A program made the translations under genes and the position numbers. 53,372 nucleotides of DNA from an uncultured Flavobacteriales bacterium (GTDB lineage: Bacteria; Bacteroidota; Bacteroidia; Flavobacteriales_D; Crocinitomicaceae). This document shows, in pieces, positions 25,644-35,210 of this stretch. The notes under the pieces were generated by a model. The model did no database searches, was not told where the DNA came from, and saw nothing but the letters and a program-made list of their open reading frames with translations. The DNA lies in assembly GCA_913054135.1 (NCBI GenBank), contig CAJXJK010000019.1:1-53372 (forward strand), read 5' to 3'. The first letter of the stretch is position 1; every line of letters begins with the position of its first letter.

Positions 25644-26420
25644 TTACATAGGACCTTTCAATATTCCGCGATCCGAATTTTTTATGAAATTAAGTATTTT
25701 ATCTTTTATCGGACTTTCTTGAACTTCTGATTCAATTGCCGCAACTCCACCATTAATGGTATTGTTGAGTACAAAAAGTTGACGGTAAGAATCTTCTACA
25801 ATTTTAACATCTTCATCAGAGAATCCTCTTCTTCTTAAGCCAATAGCATTAACGCCGGCATAAGTCAAAGGCTCTCTTGCTGCCCTAACATATGGAGGAA
25901 CATTTTTTCTAATAAGAGATCCGCCAGCTATGAATGAGTGCTCGCCAATTCGTATGAATTGCTGTGTACCTACTTTCCCTTCAAGAATAACATAATCTTC
26001 AAGAATGTTATGTCCGGATAAGCCAGTGTAATTAGCAAGGATACAGTGATTACCAACCTGACAATCGTGAGCAATGTGCACATATCCCATTAAGAGACAA
26101 TTGCTACCCACTGTCGTTTTCTTCATGTCATCCGTTCCTCTATGAATAGTCACACATTCTCGGATGATTGTATTATCTCCAATTTCTGCGGTTGTATATT
26201 CTCCGTGAAATTTTAAATCTTGTGGTACGGCAGAGATCACTGAGCCCGGATAAATTTGGCAATTTTTACCAATTCGTGCTCCAGGATATATCGTAACATT
26301 AGGCCCGATATGAGTTCCGTCACCAATTACGACATCATCATAAATCGTGGTGAATCCTTCAATGGTAACATTTTTGCCAATTTGAGCATTGGAATCTATT
26401 TGAGCTAGTTTGCTTATCAT
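25644..26420 (-). CDS. lpxA: Acyl-ACP--UDP-N-acetylglucosamine O-acyltransferase LpxA
   Basis: First enzyme of lipid A synthesis: adds a hydroxyacyl chain to UDP-GlcNAc O-3. 258 residues, mostly left-handed beta-helix hexapeptide repeats (IGKNVTI, IGDGTHI, IGPNVTI and so on). The catalytic His is His118 in MGYVHIAHDC, matching E. coli His125, and the ECVTIHRGT block is present. The start overlaps the stop of lpxC/fabZ by 4 bases (ATGA), showing tight coupling. Confidence 0.97.
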   Translation of the reverse strand: MISKLAQIDSNAQIGKNVTIEGFTTIYDDVVIGDGTHIGPNVTIYPGARIGKNCQIYPGSVISAVPQDLKFHGEYTTAEIGDNTIIRECVTIHRGTDDMKKTTVGSNCLLMGYVHIAHDCQVGNHCILANYTGLSGHNILEDYVILEGKVGTQQFIRIGEHSFIAGGSLIRKNVPPYVRAAREPLTYAGVNAIGLRRRGFSDEDVKIVEDSYRQLFVLNNTINGGVAAIESEVQESPIKDKILNFIKNSDRGILKGPM

Positions 26421-27820
26421 TCAGTTCTGTCTTTTACTACTTGAGCTAACATCTCTGCAGACATTACTGCTTTTCCGTTAACATAAGCAGTTCCGCCCAT
26501 GTTAACAAGTCCTCTTCGAATTGGCGATAATAAGTTCAATTCAAAAACAACTGTGTCACCAGGACGCACCATGTTCTTAAACTTAACGTTATCAATCTTC
26601 ATAAAGTATGTAGAATATAAATGAGGGTCTTCAACCTTTGATAAGGCAAACACACCACCAATTTGTGCCATGGCTTCAATTTGAAGAACTCCTGGGAAAA
26701 TAGGATTTCCTGGGAAATGGCCTGTAAATTGAGGCTCATTCATGGTAATGTTTTTTACTCCTATGATAGAGTCTTCCGTGATTTCCATCACTTTGTCTAC
26801 CAATAAAAATGGGTAACGGTGGGGCAGCATTTTTTCAATAGCTACCGTATCGTAAAGAGGTTCTTTTTCTAAATCAAAATGTTTTCCAGCACTTTCTTGT
26901 TTCTTGATTTGCTCCTTTAACAACTTTGCAAATTCAACATTACCTCCGTGTCCAGGGCGAGCAGCCAAGATGTGCGCTCTAATTGGTCTCCCTACCAATG
27001 CCAAGTCGCCAATGATATCAAGAAGTTTATGACGTGCAGGTTCATTTTCAAATGCTAATGCAGTATGGTTTAATGTTCCGATTCCGTCATAAGAAACCGT
27101 TAGATTTTCTTTTCCAAGAAGCTTAGCTAATCTGTTTAATTCCTCTTGTTTGATGTCTCCTCTTTCAACTAATACAATCGCATTATCTAAATCTCCACCT
27201 TTGATCAAATCATTTTTCGCTAGATATTCAAGTTCTTTCAAAAAGACGAAAGTTCTGCAATTTGCAATCTCAGCTTCGAAATCTTCGATTTTAAACATTG
27301 CGGCATGCTGAGTTCCTAGTACAGGTGAGTTATAGTCCACCATTACAGTGATTCTATAATTTTCATCAGGTATAGCTAAGAATTCAATTCCTCTCTCAGC
27401 ATCTTCCCATTTTATGTTTTCAGATAATTCGAAATAGTTTCTTTCAGCTGTTTGTTCAACTGTTCCAACTGAGTTAATGGCATCAACAAATGGTTTTGAA
27501 CTACCGTCCATGATAGGTACTTCAGGCCCATCTAATTGAATCAATGCGTTATCAACTTGTAATGCATATAATGCAGCTAAGACGTGTTCAGTTGTATAAA
27601 CTTTACCGCCATTTTGCTCTAATGTGGTACCTCTGGCCGTAGAAACTACATTGTCAGGGTCAGCTTTAATAGTTGGTTCTCCTTCAATGTCAACTCTTTG
27701 AAATTTATACCCGTGCTTATCTGCAGCAGGAAGGATTGTCAAGTTTACAGTTTCACCTGTATGCAAGCCTACACCTGTTAGTTTGATTTCAGCTTTAAGG
27801 GTTCTTTGCTTTTCAGCCAT
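26417..27820 (-). CDS. lpxC/fabZ: Bifunctional LpxC deacetylase / FabZ dehydratase
   Basis: 467 residues joining two enzymes. Residues about 1-300 are LpxC, which removes the acetyl group from acylated UDP-GlcNAc, the committed lipid A step: zinc ligands His79 (TTEHVLAAL), His264 and Asp268 (RHKLLDIIGDL), and catalytic His291 (PGHGGNVEF). Residues about 322-467 are FabZ, the 3-hydroxyacyl-ACP dehydratase of fatty acid synthesis: LPHRYPFLLVDK, His368 in GHFPGNPIFPG and Glu382. The fusion is a known Bacteroidota trait and puts the competing uses of hydroxyacyl-ACP in one protein. It overlaps lpxD by 8 bases and lpxA by 4. Confidence 0.97.
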   Translation of the reverse strand: MAEKQRTLKAEIKLTGVGLHTGETVNLTILPAADKHGYKFQRVDIEGEPTIKADPDNVVSTARGTTLEQNGGKVYTTEHVLAALYALQVDNALIQLDGPEVPIMDGSSKPFVDAINSVGTVEQTAERNYFELSENIKWEDAERGIEFLAIPDENYRITVMVDYNSPVLGTQHAAMFKIEDFEAEIANCRTFVFLKELEYLAKNDLIKGGDLDNAIVLVERGDIKQEELNRLAKLLGKENLTVSYDGIGTLNHTALAFENEPARHKLLDIIGDLALVGRPIRAHILAARPGHGGNVEFAKLLKEQIKKQESAGKHFDLEKEPLYDTVAIEKMLPHRYPFLLVDKVMEITEDSIIGVKNITMNEPQFTGHFPGNPIFPGVLQIEAMAQIGGVFALSKVEDPHLYSTYFMKIDNVKFKNMVRPGDTVVFELNLLSPIRRGLVNMGGTAYVNGKAVMSAEMLAQVVKDRTE

Positions 27821-28871
27821 TTGATTTGTTATTTTCTTTAATTTCTTCTAATTCCGCCTCAAGCTCTCTCAATTTATTCAGTATGTACGGGAGTCTTCTG
27901 AATCCCATATAAGATTTTTTATAATCCTCAGCAGCAAAAGCTGGTGATCCTAATAGCATTTCACCTTCTTTTTTTGTTCCTTTCCCAATGCCAGACTGTG
28001 CTCCAATCATAGTTCCATCAGCCATTTCAATGTGACCCACTATACCGGCTTGTCCGCCAATCATCATGTTTTTACCTAATTTGGTTGAACCGGCAACACC
28101 TACTTGTGCCGCCATCACAGTGTTTTCACCAATGACAACATTATGACCAATTTGAATTAAGTTGTCCAACTTAACTCCCTTTTTAACGACCGTCGAACCA
28201 AGTGTAGCTCTATCAACCGTAGTATTAGCACCAATTGAGACGTGGTCTTCTAAAATCACATTCCCAATTTGAGGCACTTTTTGATAATTATTTTCTGAGT
28301 TTGGGGCAAATCCAAATCCATCTGCGCCGATAATTGCGCCTGAATGAATGGTACACGATTTTCCAATTTGGCAATCTCTGTAGATGTGAACACCACTATA
28401 AACGACACTTTTCTCTCCGATTTTTACATTGTCACCAACGTAAGAGTGAGGATAGATATGAGCTCCGTTTTCAATTGTCACATTTTCGCCAACATATGCA
28501 AAAGCTCCAATATAAACGTCTTCTCCAACCTTAGCAGTTGATGAAACATGCGAGCCTTCTTCAATTTTTGGTTGTTTTGCTACGGCCTGATCATACATTT
28601 CTAGAAGTTTAGAAAATGCAGAATAGGGCTCTGAAACTTTAATTAAAGTACATGTTGCAGGTAAATTGTCTTGTGGATTAAAATCTTTACCCACTATGAC
28701 AATTGAAGCCTCAGTCGTATACAAATGCTCTTCATATTTAGGATTTGCTAAAAATGAAAGCGTACCAGTTTTTCCCTCTTCAATTTTAGAGAGACCTGAG
28801 ACAGTTGCTGACGAGTCGCCAACAATATCTCCTTCTAGCAAACCTGCGATTTGTTGAGCTGAGAATTCCAT
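27813..28871 (-). CDS. lpxD: UDP-3-O-(3-hydroxyacyl)glucosamine N-acyltransferase LpxD
   Basis: Adds the second (N-linked) hydroxyacyl chain in lipid A synthesis. 352 residues: an N-terminal uridine-binding domain (about 1-105), a beta-helix of hexapeptide repeats (about 108-315) and a C-terminal helix. The catalytic His is His243 in IQIGHNVVIGENT, with DGFGFAP earlier. It is the first gene of the lpxD-lpxC/fabZ-lpxA-efp operon and has a promoter element 5 bases before its ATG. Confidence 0.97.
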   Translation of the reverse strand: MEFSAQQIAGLLEGDIVGDSSATVSGLSKIEEGKTGTLSFLANPKYEEHLYTTEASIVIVGKDFNPQDNLPATCTLIKVSEPYSAFSKLLEMYDQAVAKQPKIEEGSHVSSTAKVGEDVYIGAFAYVGENVTIENGAHIYPHSYVGDNVKIGEKSVVYSGVHIYRDCQIGKSCTIHSGAIIGADGFGFAPNSENNYQKVPQIGNVILEDHVSIGANTTVDRATLGSTVVKKGVKLDNLIQIGHNVVIGENTVMAAQVGVAGSTKLGKNMMIGGQAGIVGHIEMADGTMIGAQSGIGKGTKKEGEMLLGSPAFAAEDYKKSYMGFRRLPYILNKLRELEAELEEIKENNKSNG

Positions 28872-28876
28872 GTATT

Positions 28877-28884
28877 CAAAATTA
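28877..28884 (-). promoter_or_regulatory. Bacteroidota -7 element (TAATTTTG) for the lpxD operon
   Basis: TAATTTTG on the minus strand matches TAnnTTTG exactly with only 5 bases to the lpxD ATG, so the operon mRNA should start at or next to the start codon. Confidence 0.6.
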
Positions 28885-28957
28885 CTAATTATATGTGCGT
28901 TGAATTACCCAGAATAACGAAGTTTTCAACAAAGGGTTTGGCAATAAAGTGGATTAA

Positions 28958-28974
28958 ATGAATAACTTATTCAT
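28958..28974. repeat. Perfect 17-bp palindrome over the stop codon of the HD-domain gene
   Basis: ATGAATAA-C-TTATTCAT has 8-bp arms with a single central base. It includes the stop codon of the HD gene and lies about 75 bases upstream of the lpxD promoter. There is no T run after it, so it is not a standard terminator. Confidence 0.5.
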
Positions 28975-30214
28975 CAACACTTAGATAGCAAAAACAATAT
29001 TTCTCAACAGGGGTTGATAAAGCTGCTACATTCGTATTGTCTGAGGCTTGCGCTAGGTCTTGAATTTGACCATTTCTTGAAAGAATCAAAATTTGCTTTG
29101 ATTCGTCATCATATGCGCTATTCACTAATTTCTCGGTTTGAAAAAAATAGACCGACTCTTCGTCTGAAAAACCTAACTTTTCTTGAATTTCAATTTGTTT
29201 GTCTAAAACATACTTTTTATCGAAAGGCTTTTTAGAGATCTCAGTTTTGAAAAGTTTTCTTGAAACAATGGCGTCACAAAGCTTGGCCAAAATTTTATCC
29301 TCAGTGAATTGCCATGCTTTAATGGCTGAAATTAAATCGTTATCATCAATTAACGAGAAATGCTTTAATAGCTCAGCATTCGAATCAAAATCATTGATAG
29401 TCACTTCTTTTTCTAAAAACGTCTTTAAAAAAGGGCTCGCAAAAAGATCTTCTCCATTTTGAAACAACTCTTTGGCTCTCCTCAATATTTTAATCAACAT
29501 GTATTCACTTGAAACAACTGTCTTATGCATGTATACTTGCCAATACATGATTCGTCTTGCAGAGATGAAATTTTCAATTGAATAAATACCTTTTTCTTCA
29601 ATCACTAACTTTCCATCAACAACATTAAGCATGGTGATGATTCGCTCACTTCCTACAACACCTTCAGATACACCAGTAAAAAAACTATCTCTTTGCAAGT
29701 AATCGAGTCTGTCCATATCTAATTGTGAAGAGACCAATTCGTGCAAGAATGTTTTGGAATAATTATCAGTAAAAATTTTAATTGCCAACTCTAACTTTCC
29801 GTCATATTCTTCATTCAGCTTTTTCATGAACAACAGTGACATTTCTTCATGATTCACCGACTTTAAAAGAGAGTGTTCTAGAGTATGAGAAAAGGGTCCA
29901 TGCCCAATATCATGAAGAAGAATTGCGATTATAACTGCCTGGCTTTCTTCAGGAGTGATTTCTACTCCCTTCTTCTTAAGTACAGAGATAGTTTTACGCA
30001 TTAGGTGCATTGCTCCAAGCGCATGATGAAATCTTGTATGGTTTGCTCCAGGGTATACTAAATGGGATAATCCCAATTGTTTTATTCTCCTCAGTCTCTG
30101 AAAAAAAGGATGTTGAATCAAATCAAAAACTAATTCGTCCGGAATTGTAATAAAACCGTGAACGGGGTCGTTGATAATTTTTCTTTTGTTGGATATGCTA
30201 CTTTGCAAGCTCAA
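28967..30214 (-). CDS. HD-domain phosphohydrolase (SAMHD1/dGTPase-like, COG1078 type)
   Basis: 415 residues. The HD motif is complete: RFHHALG (His63/64), LLHDIGHGPFSH (His101, Asp102), and a later Asp in QLDMDRLDYLQRDSFFTG, the block typical of the SAMHD1-like dNTP triphosphohydrolase group. The N-terminal KIINDPVHGFI is also typical. Nucleotide hydrolysis is likely, the exact substrate unknown. The start appears to be TTG at 30214: there is no in-frame ATG near the N-terminus and an in-frame stop lies just upstream. It is divergent from porX with only 33 bases between the start codons. Confidence 0.88.
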   Translation of the reverse strand: MSLQSSISNKRKIINDPVHGFITIPDELVFDLIQHPFFQRLRRIKQLGLSHLVYPGANHTRFHHALGAMHLMRKTISVLKKKGVEITPEESQAVIIAILLHDIGHGPFSHTLEHSLLKSVNHEEMSLLFMKKLNEEYDGKLELAIKIFTDNYSKTFLHELVSSQLDMDRLDYLQRDSFFTGVSEGVVGSERIITMLNVVDGKLVIEEKGIYSIENFISARRIMYWQVYMHKTVVSSEYMLIKILRRAKELFQNGEDLFASPFLKTFLEKEVTINDFDSNAELLKHFSLIDDNDLISAIKAWQFTEDKILAKLCDAIVSRKLFKTEISKKPFDKKYVLDKQIEIQEKLGFSDEESVYFFQTEKLVNSAYDDESKQILILSRNGQIQDLAQASDNTNVAALSTPVEKYCFCYLSVDE

Positions 30215-30247
30215 TTGATTAAATTAACCGCTAAATTAAGATTAAAT

Positions 30248-31801
30248 ATGGAAGGCAGAATACTTTGGGCAGATGACGAAATAGATCTTTTGAAACCGCA
30301 CATTCTTTTTTTACAGGAAAAAGGTTTTGAAATTGATACCGTGAATAATGGTTCTGATGCTGTTGATATGGCAGATGAGACTCATTATGACATCATCTTT
30401 CTAGATGAAAATATGCCTGGATTGACAGGGCTAGAAACCTTGTCAAAGATTAAAGAGAACAATTCAAACGTTCCTATAATCATGATCACCAAAAGTGAAG
30501 AAGAGCATATAATGGAAGAGGCCATAGGTGGTCAGATTTCTGATTATCTAATCAAACCGGTGAATCCAAATCAAATCTTACTTTCATTAAAAAAGAATTT
30601 AGATTCAAGGAATCTAGTGAGTCAAAAAACATCTTCAGACTATCAACAAGAGTTTAGAGAGATTGGGATGAGATTGAATGATAGATTGGATGCATCAGAA
30701 TGGGCAGACATCTATGATAAATTGGTCAAATGGGAACTTAAGCTGGAGAACTCTAATGATCAAGGGATGAAAGAAGTTTTTGCAATGCAAAAAAAAGAAG
30801 CCAACACTCAGTTCTGTAAGTACATTGATAAAAACTATAGAGACTGGATAAATAATGAGGATGATGATGCTCCAATTTTATCTCACCAGTTGCTTTCATA
30901 TAAATTGATGGATAATTTGAAGCCAGGAAATGATCCTGTCTTTCTAATCGTGATTGATAATCTCAGATATGATCAATGGAAAGTTTTAGAACCTGAGATC
31001 ACGAGATATTTCAATGTTGATAAAGAAGAGACCTTCTATTCAATTTTGCCAACAGCCACTCATTATGCAAGAAATGCACTCTTTGCTGGCTTAACGCCAC
31101 TTGATATTGAGAAAAAACATCCTCAGTATTGGAAGAATGAATCAGAAGAAGGTGGTAAGAATATGTTCGAAAAAGAGCTACTTCAAACCAACTTAGACCG
31201 ACATAGAAAAGACATCAAAATGTCTTATAACAAAGTGATCAAGCTAGATTACGCTAAGAAATTAGTAGAGAGATTTAACGAACTCTTGCAAAATGACTTG
31301 AATGCGATTGTTTACAATTTTGTAGATATGCTTTCTCATGCGCGTACTGACATGGAAGTGATTAAGGAGTTGGCTGATGATGAAGCTGCTTACCGATCGC
31401 TAACGCTTTCTTGGTTTAATCATTCTCCTTTGAAAGATATGTTGAAAAAGATTTCTGAGAAAGGACTCAAGGTTTATTTGACTACTGACCATGGAACGAT
31501 CAGGGTTAATAGTCCCGTTAAGGTGGTGGGAGATAAGAACACCAACACGAACTTGAGGTACAAGGTTGGACGAAACTTAAATTTCTCTGAAAAAGAGGTA
31601 ATTGTATCTAGCGATCCTGAAGCAATTAGACTTCCCAAAGAAAATGTAAGTTCCCAATTTATTTTCTCTAAAGAAAGTGACTTCTTTGCTTATCCAAATA
31701 ACTATAACTATTACGTCAAGTTTTATAATGACACCTTTCAACACGGAGGGGTTAGTTTAGAAGAAGTAATCATTCCTTGGATTGAATTAAGTGCAAAGTA
31801 A
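30248..31801 (+). CDS. porX: T9SS response regulator PorX (receiver plus PglZ domain)
   Basis: 517 residues from the ATG at 30248, chosen because the receiver begins there (MEGRILWADDEIDLLKPH); an upstream in-frame start would add about 30 unlikely residues. Residues 1-120 are a receiver with acidic pocket Asp9/Asp10, phospho-acceptor Asp53 (FLDENMPG) and Lys in YLIKPVNP. Residues about 200-515 are a PglZ (alkaline-phosphatase fold) domain with IDNLRYDQW, PTATHYARNALFAG and TTDHGT. PorX controls type IX secretion with the kinase PorY and sigma factor SigP, and its PglZ part has been described as a zinc phosphodiesterase. No porY is seen here. tsaE follows immediately. Confidence 0.95.
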   Translation: MEGRILWADDEIDLLKPHILFLQEKGFEIDTVNNGSDAVDMADETHYDIIFLDENMPGLTGLETLSKIKENNSNVPIIMITKSEEEHIMEEAIGGQISDYLIKPVNPNQILLSLKKNLDSRNLVSQKTSSDYQQEFREIGMRLNDRLDASEWADIYDKLVKWELKLENSNDQGMKEVFAMQKKEANTQFCKYIDKNYRDWINNEDDDAPILSHQLLSYKLMDNLKPGNDPVFLIVIDNLRYDQWKVLEPEITRYFNVDKEETFYSILPTATHYARNALFAGLTPLDIEKKHPQYWKNESEEGGKNMFEKELLQTNLDRHRKDIKMSYNKVIKLDYAKKLVERFNELLQNDLNAIVYNFVDMLSHARTDMEVIKELADDEAAYRSLTLSWFNHSPLKDMLKKISEKGLKVYLTTDHGTIRVNSPVKVVGDKNTNTNLRYKVGRNLNFSEKEVIVSSDPEAIRLPKENVSSQFIFSKESDFFAYPNNYNYYVKFYNDTFQHGGVSLEEVIIPWIELSAK

Positions 31802-32231
31802 AGTGTTGAAATTTGAAGAAATAGGTCTCGAGGAATTGGATGGTGTAGTCGATAAAATTCTTCATAAATTAATTGAGTTAGATCAAAAATTCATCTTGTT
31901 GAATGGTGAGATGGGAGCAGGTAAAACTACCTTCACTTCAGCTTTATTAGAAAAGATGGGAGTTGAAGATCATGGTTCTTCACCAACATTTTCAATTGTA
32001 AATGAATATTTTTCAGTAAATTATGGTAAAATTTATCATTTCGATTTTTACAGAATTGAGGATGAGGTTGAAGCATATGATATTGGAGTTGAGGAAATTT
32101 TTGAAGAAGACGCATTTTGCTTTATTGAATGGCCGCAAAGGATTCAGAACCTTTTACCTGAAAAATTCGTATCGATTGATATTACAATAGAAGGACTGAA
32201 ACGCACCATTGAACTAAAGAATTATGACTGA
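31791..32231 (+). CDS. tsaE: tRNA threonylcarbamoyladenosine biosynthesis ATPase TsaE
   Basis: Small P-loop ATPase that supports TsaB/TsaD in making t6A37 of ANN-decoding tRNAs. Walker A is LNGEMGAGKTTFT; the SSPTFSIVNEY, IYHFDFYR and FIEWPQR blocks are all typical. No ATG start exists: GTG at 31791 (146 residues, overlapping porX by 11 bases) or GTG at 31803 (142 residues, one base after the porX stop). The second gives the more usual N-terminus (LKFEEIGLEEL). It overlaps ald by 8 bases, so porX-tsaE-ald form an operon. Confidence 0.95.
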   Translation: MQSKVLKFEEIGLEELDGVVDKILHKLIELDQKFILLNGEMGAGKTTFTSALLEKMGVEDHGSSPTFSIVNEYFSVNYGKIYHFDFYRIEDEVEAYDIGVEEIFEEDAFCFIEWPQRIQNLLPEKFVSIDITIEGLKRTIELKNYD

Positions 32232-33441
32232 TCCAGAGACGCTCAAATCATTAATGACAGAAGGAAGCTTGTTGCCTCAAGAAGAAATGTTGGCAATAGG
32301 AAAGAAGAAAGGGAAACTGATGATTGGGATTCCTAAAGAAACGACCTATCAAGAGAATCGTGTAGCATTAAATCCAGAAGCAGTTCAGTTACTTGTGAGT
32401 AATGGTCACAGAATAGTGGTGGAGACGAATGCTGGTATTCAATCAAGATACGAAGATGTTGATTATTCTGAAGCTGGTGCAGAGATTGCCTATGACAAAT
32501 CTGAAGTTTTTAAAGCAAATATTATTTTAAAAGTTGCTCCACCTACTGAAGAAGAGATTGAAATGATGCCGGGTAACCAAACTTTGTTATCGGCATTGCA
32601 ATTGACAACTCAACCCAAAGAAACATTGGTGAAGTTGATGAATAAAAAGATCACAGCTGTCGCTTGGGATTATATTCAAGATGAACATAATATTTTCACT
32701 GTAGTAAGAGCAATGGGAGAAATTGCAGGTAATACTTCAATTCTAATTGCTTCGGAATTGCTTTCAAATTACAATACTGGTAAAGGAATTATGATGGGAG
32801 GTGTAGCGGGAGTTAGACCGACAGAAGTTGTCATTTTAGGTGCCGGAACAGTAGGGGAGTATGCTTGCAGAGCCGCTTTAGGCCTAGGAGCCTCAGTAAA
32901 AGTGTTTGACAATTCTCTTTCAAAACTAAGACGATTGCAAAATGATATTGGGCAAAGAGTTTATACATCTGTGATACAACCTAAAATGCTTGAAAAGGCA
33001 ATCATGAGGGCGGATGTAGTAATCGGAGCAGTAAGAGCTGGCTTAGGGCGCACGCCATGTATTGTTACTGAAGCTATGATTGAAGGCATGAAGCCTGGAT
33101 CTGTAATTGTAGATGTAAGTATAGATCAGGGTGGATGTTTCGAAACTTCAAAATTAACTAACCATACACAACCAACTTTTGTGAAGCATGATGTGATTCA
33201 TTATTGCGTCCCTAATGTTGCTTCAAGAGTTTCAAGAACAGCTTCAATTGCATTGAGTAATATCTTTTCACCAATGGTTCTTCAAATGGGCGATCAAGGT
33301 GGATGTCGAGACATGATCAAAAAGGACCCAGGCTTTAGAAGCGGAGTTTACGTGTATCAAGGTAAGTTAACCTCTGAAATTCTAGGAAAAGTTTTTGATT
33401 TACCTTTCAAGAATATTGAGCTCTTATTGGCCGCTCTTTAA
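32224..33441 (+). CDS. ald: Alanine dehydrogenase
   Basis: NAD-linked interconversion of L-alanine with pyruvate and ammonia. 405 residues, somewhat longer than the roughly 370 of the Bacillus enzyme because of an N-terminal extension of about 35 residues before the conserved IGIPKETTYQENRVALNPE. The Rossmann motif VILGAGTVGEYACRAA and the VIVDVSIDQGGCFETS and HYCVPNVASRVSRTAS blocks are present. It is the last gene of porX-tsaE-ald and ends 4 bases from the stop of convergent glyA. Confidence 0.94.
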   Translation: MTDPETLKSLMTEGSLLPQEEMLAIGKKKGKLMIGIPKETTYQENRVALNPEAVQLLVSNGHRIVVETNAGIQSRYEDVDYSEAGAEIAYDKSEVFKANIILKVAPPTEEEIEMMPGNQTLLSALQLTTQPKETLVKLMNKKITAVAWDYIQDEHNIFTVVRAMGEIAGNTSILIASELLSNYNTGKGIMMGGVAGVRPTEVVILGAGTVGEYACRAALGLGASVKVFDNSLSKLRRLQNDIGQRVYTSVIQPKMLEKAIMRADVVIGAVRAGLGRTPCIVTEAMIEGMKPGSVIVDVSIDQGGCFETSKLTNHTQPTFVKHDVIHYCVPNVASRVSRTASIALSNIFSPMVLQMGDQGGCRDMIKKDPGFRSGVYVYQGKLTSEILGKVFDLPFKNIELLLAAL

Positions 33442-33445
33442 TTCT

Positions 33446-34720
33446 TTACCAAGCAAACAAAGGTTTTTGAGCCATCATTTCTTTAACTGAAGCCTTTAAA
33501 GAATCTAGTTTTGCATCATCATTTGCATTCATGATTGCACTATCAATAAGTTCAACAATTTGAGGGATGTCATTCGTCTTAACTCCTCTTGAAGTTAATG
33601 CTGCAGTTCCTATTCTAATTCCTGAAGTCACAAATGGAGACTTGTCATCAAATGGTACCATGTTCTTATTTACTGTGATTTCAGCTTTGCCTAATGCTAT
33701 CTCAGCATCTTTTCCAGTAATGTCTTTTGACCTCAGGTCGATTAGCATTGAATGGTTATCAGTTCCGCCAGAGATAATTTTGTATCCTCTATTAACCAAC
33801 TCGTTGGCCATTAGTTGAGCGTTTGCAATTACTTCTTGGCCATATGTTTTGAAAGATGGATCAAGTGCTTCTCCAAAAGCTACAGCTTTTGCTGCAATAA
33901 CATGCTCTAACGGTCCTCCTTGGCTTCCAGGGAATACTGCAGAGTCAAGTAAAGAACTCATTTTTCTTAAGTTTCCATTTTTGAGTTTAATACCAAATGG
34001 ATTTTCGAAATCATTTCTCATCATGATAACTCCACCTCTTGGTCCTCTAAGAGTTTTGTGAGTTGTAGTTGTTACAATGTGACAATAATCTAATGGGTCA
34101 TTTAATAATCCAGCCGCTATTAGTCCTGCTGGGTGTGATATGTCTGCTAAGATTATTGCTCCACAAGCGTCAGCAATTTTACGAGCACGAGCGTAATCCC
34201 AATCTCTTGAATAGGCAGAAGCTCCAATGATTAACAATTTAGGTTTTTCCTTCATGGCTACCTCTTCCATCTGATCATAATCTACCTGACCAGTTTCCTT
34301 GTTTACTCCATAAAAATAGTTTTCATAAAGCTTGCCTGAAAAGTTTACAGGAGAACCATGCGTTAAGTGTCCACCATGAGATAGATCAAAACCCAATATT
34401 TTGTCTCCAGGCTTTAAACATGCTAACATTACAGCTGCATTTGCCTGAGAACCCGCATGCGGTTGAACATTTGCCCAGGTCGCTCCAAAAAGTTCTTTGA
34501 TTCTTTCAATTGCAAGATCTTCAACTTGATCAACGATCTCACATCCGCCATAATATCTCTTATGTGGTAGACCTTCGGCATATTTGTTGGTCAAAATTGA
34601 GCCCATTGCTTTCATTACTTGATCGCTCACAAAGTTTTCAGATGCGATTAATTCTAAACCATGTAGTTGACGGTTTTTTTCAAGTTCAATAAGGTCGAAA
34701 ATTTTTGAATCAGTGTTCAT
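33446..34720 (-). CDS. glyA: Serine hydroxymethyltransferase
   Basis: PLP enzyme that converts serine to glycine and loads tetrahydrofolate with one-carbon units for purine and thymidylate synthesis. 424 residues; the PLP lysine is Lys222 in [15 protein letters not shown], and [19 protein letters not shown] and [13 protein letters not shown] are standard. A -7 element (34738-34745) lies 17 bases upstream, so it is probably transcribed on its own although the exosortase gene set precedes it on the same strand. Confidence 0.97.
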   Translation of the reverse strand: MNTDSKIFDLIELEKNRQLHGLELIASENFVSDQVMKAMGSILTNKYAEGLPHKRYYGGCEIVDQVEDLAIERIKELFGATWANVQPHAGSQANAAVMLACLKPGDKILGFDLSHGGHLTHGSPVNFSGKLYENYFYGVNKETGQVDYDQMEEVAMKEKPKLLIIGASAYSRDWDYARARKIADACGAIILADISHPAGLIAAGLLNDPLDYCHIVTTTTHKTLRGPRGGVIMMRNDFENPFGIKLKNGNLRKMSSLLDSAVFPGSQGGPLEHVIAAKAVAFGEALDPSFKTYGQEVIANAQLMANELVNRGYKIISGGTDNHSMLIDLRSKDITGKDAEIALGKAEITVNKNMVPFDDKSPFVTSGIRIGTAALTSRGVKTNDIPQIVELIDSAIMNANDDAKLDSLKASVKEMMAQKPLFAW

Positions 34721-34737
34721 AAGAGATTATTTTTTTG

Positions 34738-34745
34738 CAAAGATA
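34738..34745 (-). promoter_or_regulatory. Bacteroidota -7 element (TATCTTTG) for glyA
   Basis: TATCTTTG on the minus strand matches TAnnTTTG exactly, 17 bases before the glyA ATG and directly after the stop codon of the exosortase-associated membrane gene. Confidence 0.6.
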
Positions 34746-35210
34746 TTAATCGATTTTACTCTTTGGAAAGAATTTAAATAAAACAAACAAAAACATTAAT
34801 GGCATAAATGATTGTCCTAGTCCCATCAATGTTCTGACTATTCCATAAACATTTCCTTGAACTGAAAATAAGATTCCAATTAAGTAAAAGAAACCTGAGG
34901 CCAGAAGTATTCCTGAGAATAAAACTATTGTTGCTTTTGAATATGCCTTGTTTTCGAATTGGATTTTAATCACAAGAAAGGTCAGGAACGCAAAAAGTAA
35001 AAAGAAGACCCCTGTTAATATCCATTTCAAGATAATGATATCCGAAGCTGACCATTCCATGAGAAATTGGAATTCATCTCGAGCTTGGTTCATTCTGCCT
35101 TTAGTTAGGGTAAGATAAATCCAATTGATGTTTCCAAACAGGTATTCTCTAAGAAAGCCAGAGAGAATTGTTAATGCGGATAGTATTATGACACTAACTT
35201 TCTTGTTCAC
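34746..35210 (-). CDS. Exosortase-associated small membrane protein (XrtX-associated type)
   Basis: 154 residues with about four hydrophobic segments (around 5-20, 58-83, 93-113 and 125-147) and a positively charged C-terminus. Exosortase genes of Bacteroidota are often followed by a small membrane protein of this size and layout; the REYLFGNINWIYL segment near the N-terminus resembles those partners as I recall them. The start is GTG at 35210, with no nearby in-frame ATG, overlapping the exosortase gene by 17 bases, so synthesis is probably coupled. The role is not known; a scaffold or assistant in the sorting step is an inference. Confidence 0.78.
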   Translation of the reverse strand: MNKKVSVIILSALTILSGFLREYLFGNINWIYLTLTKGRMNQARDEFQFLMEWSASDIIILKWILTGVFFLLFAFLTFLVIKIQFENKAYSKATIVLFSGILLASGFFYLIGILFSVQGNVYGIVRTLMGLGQSFMPLMFLFVLFKFFPKSKID

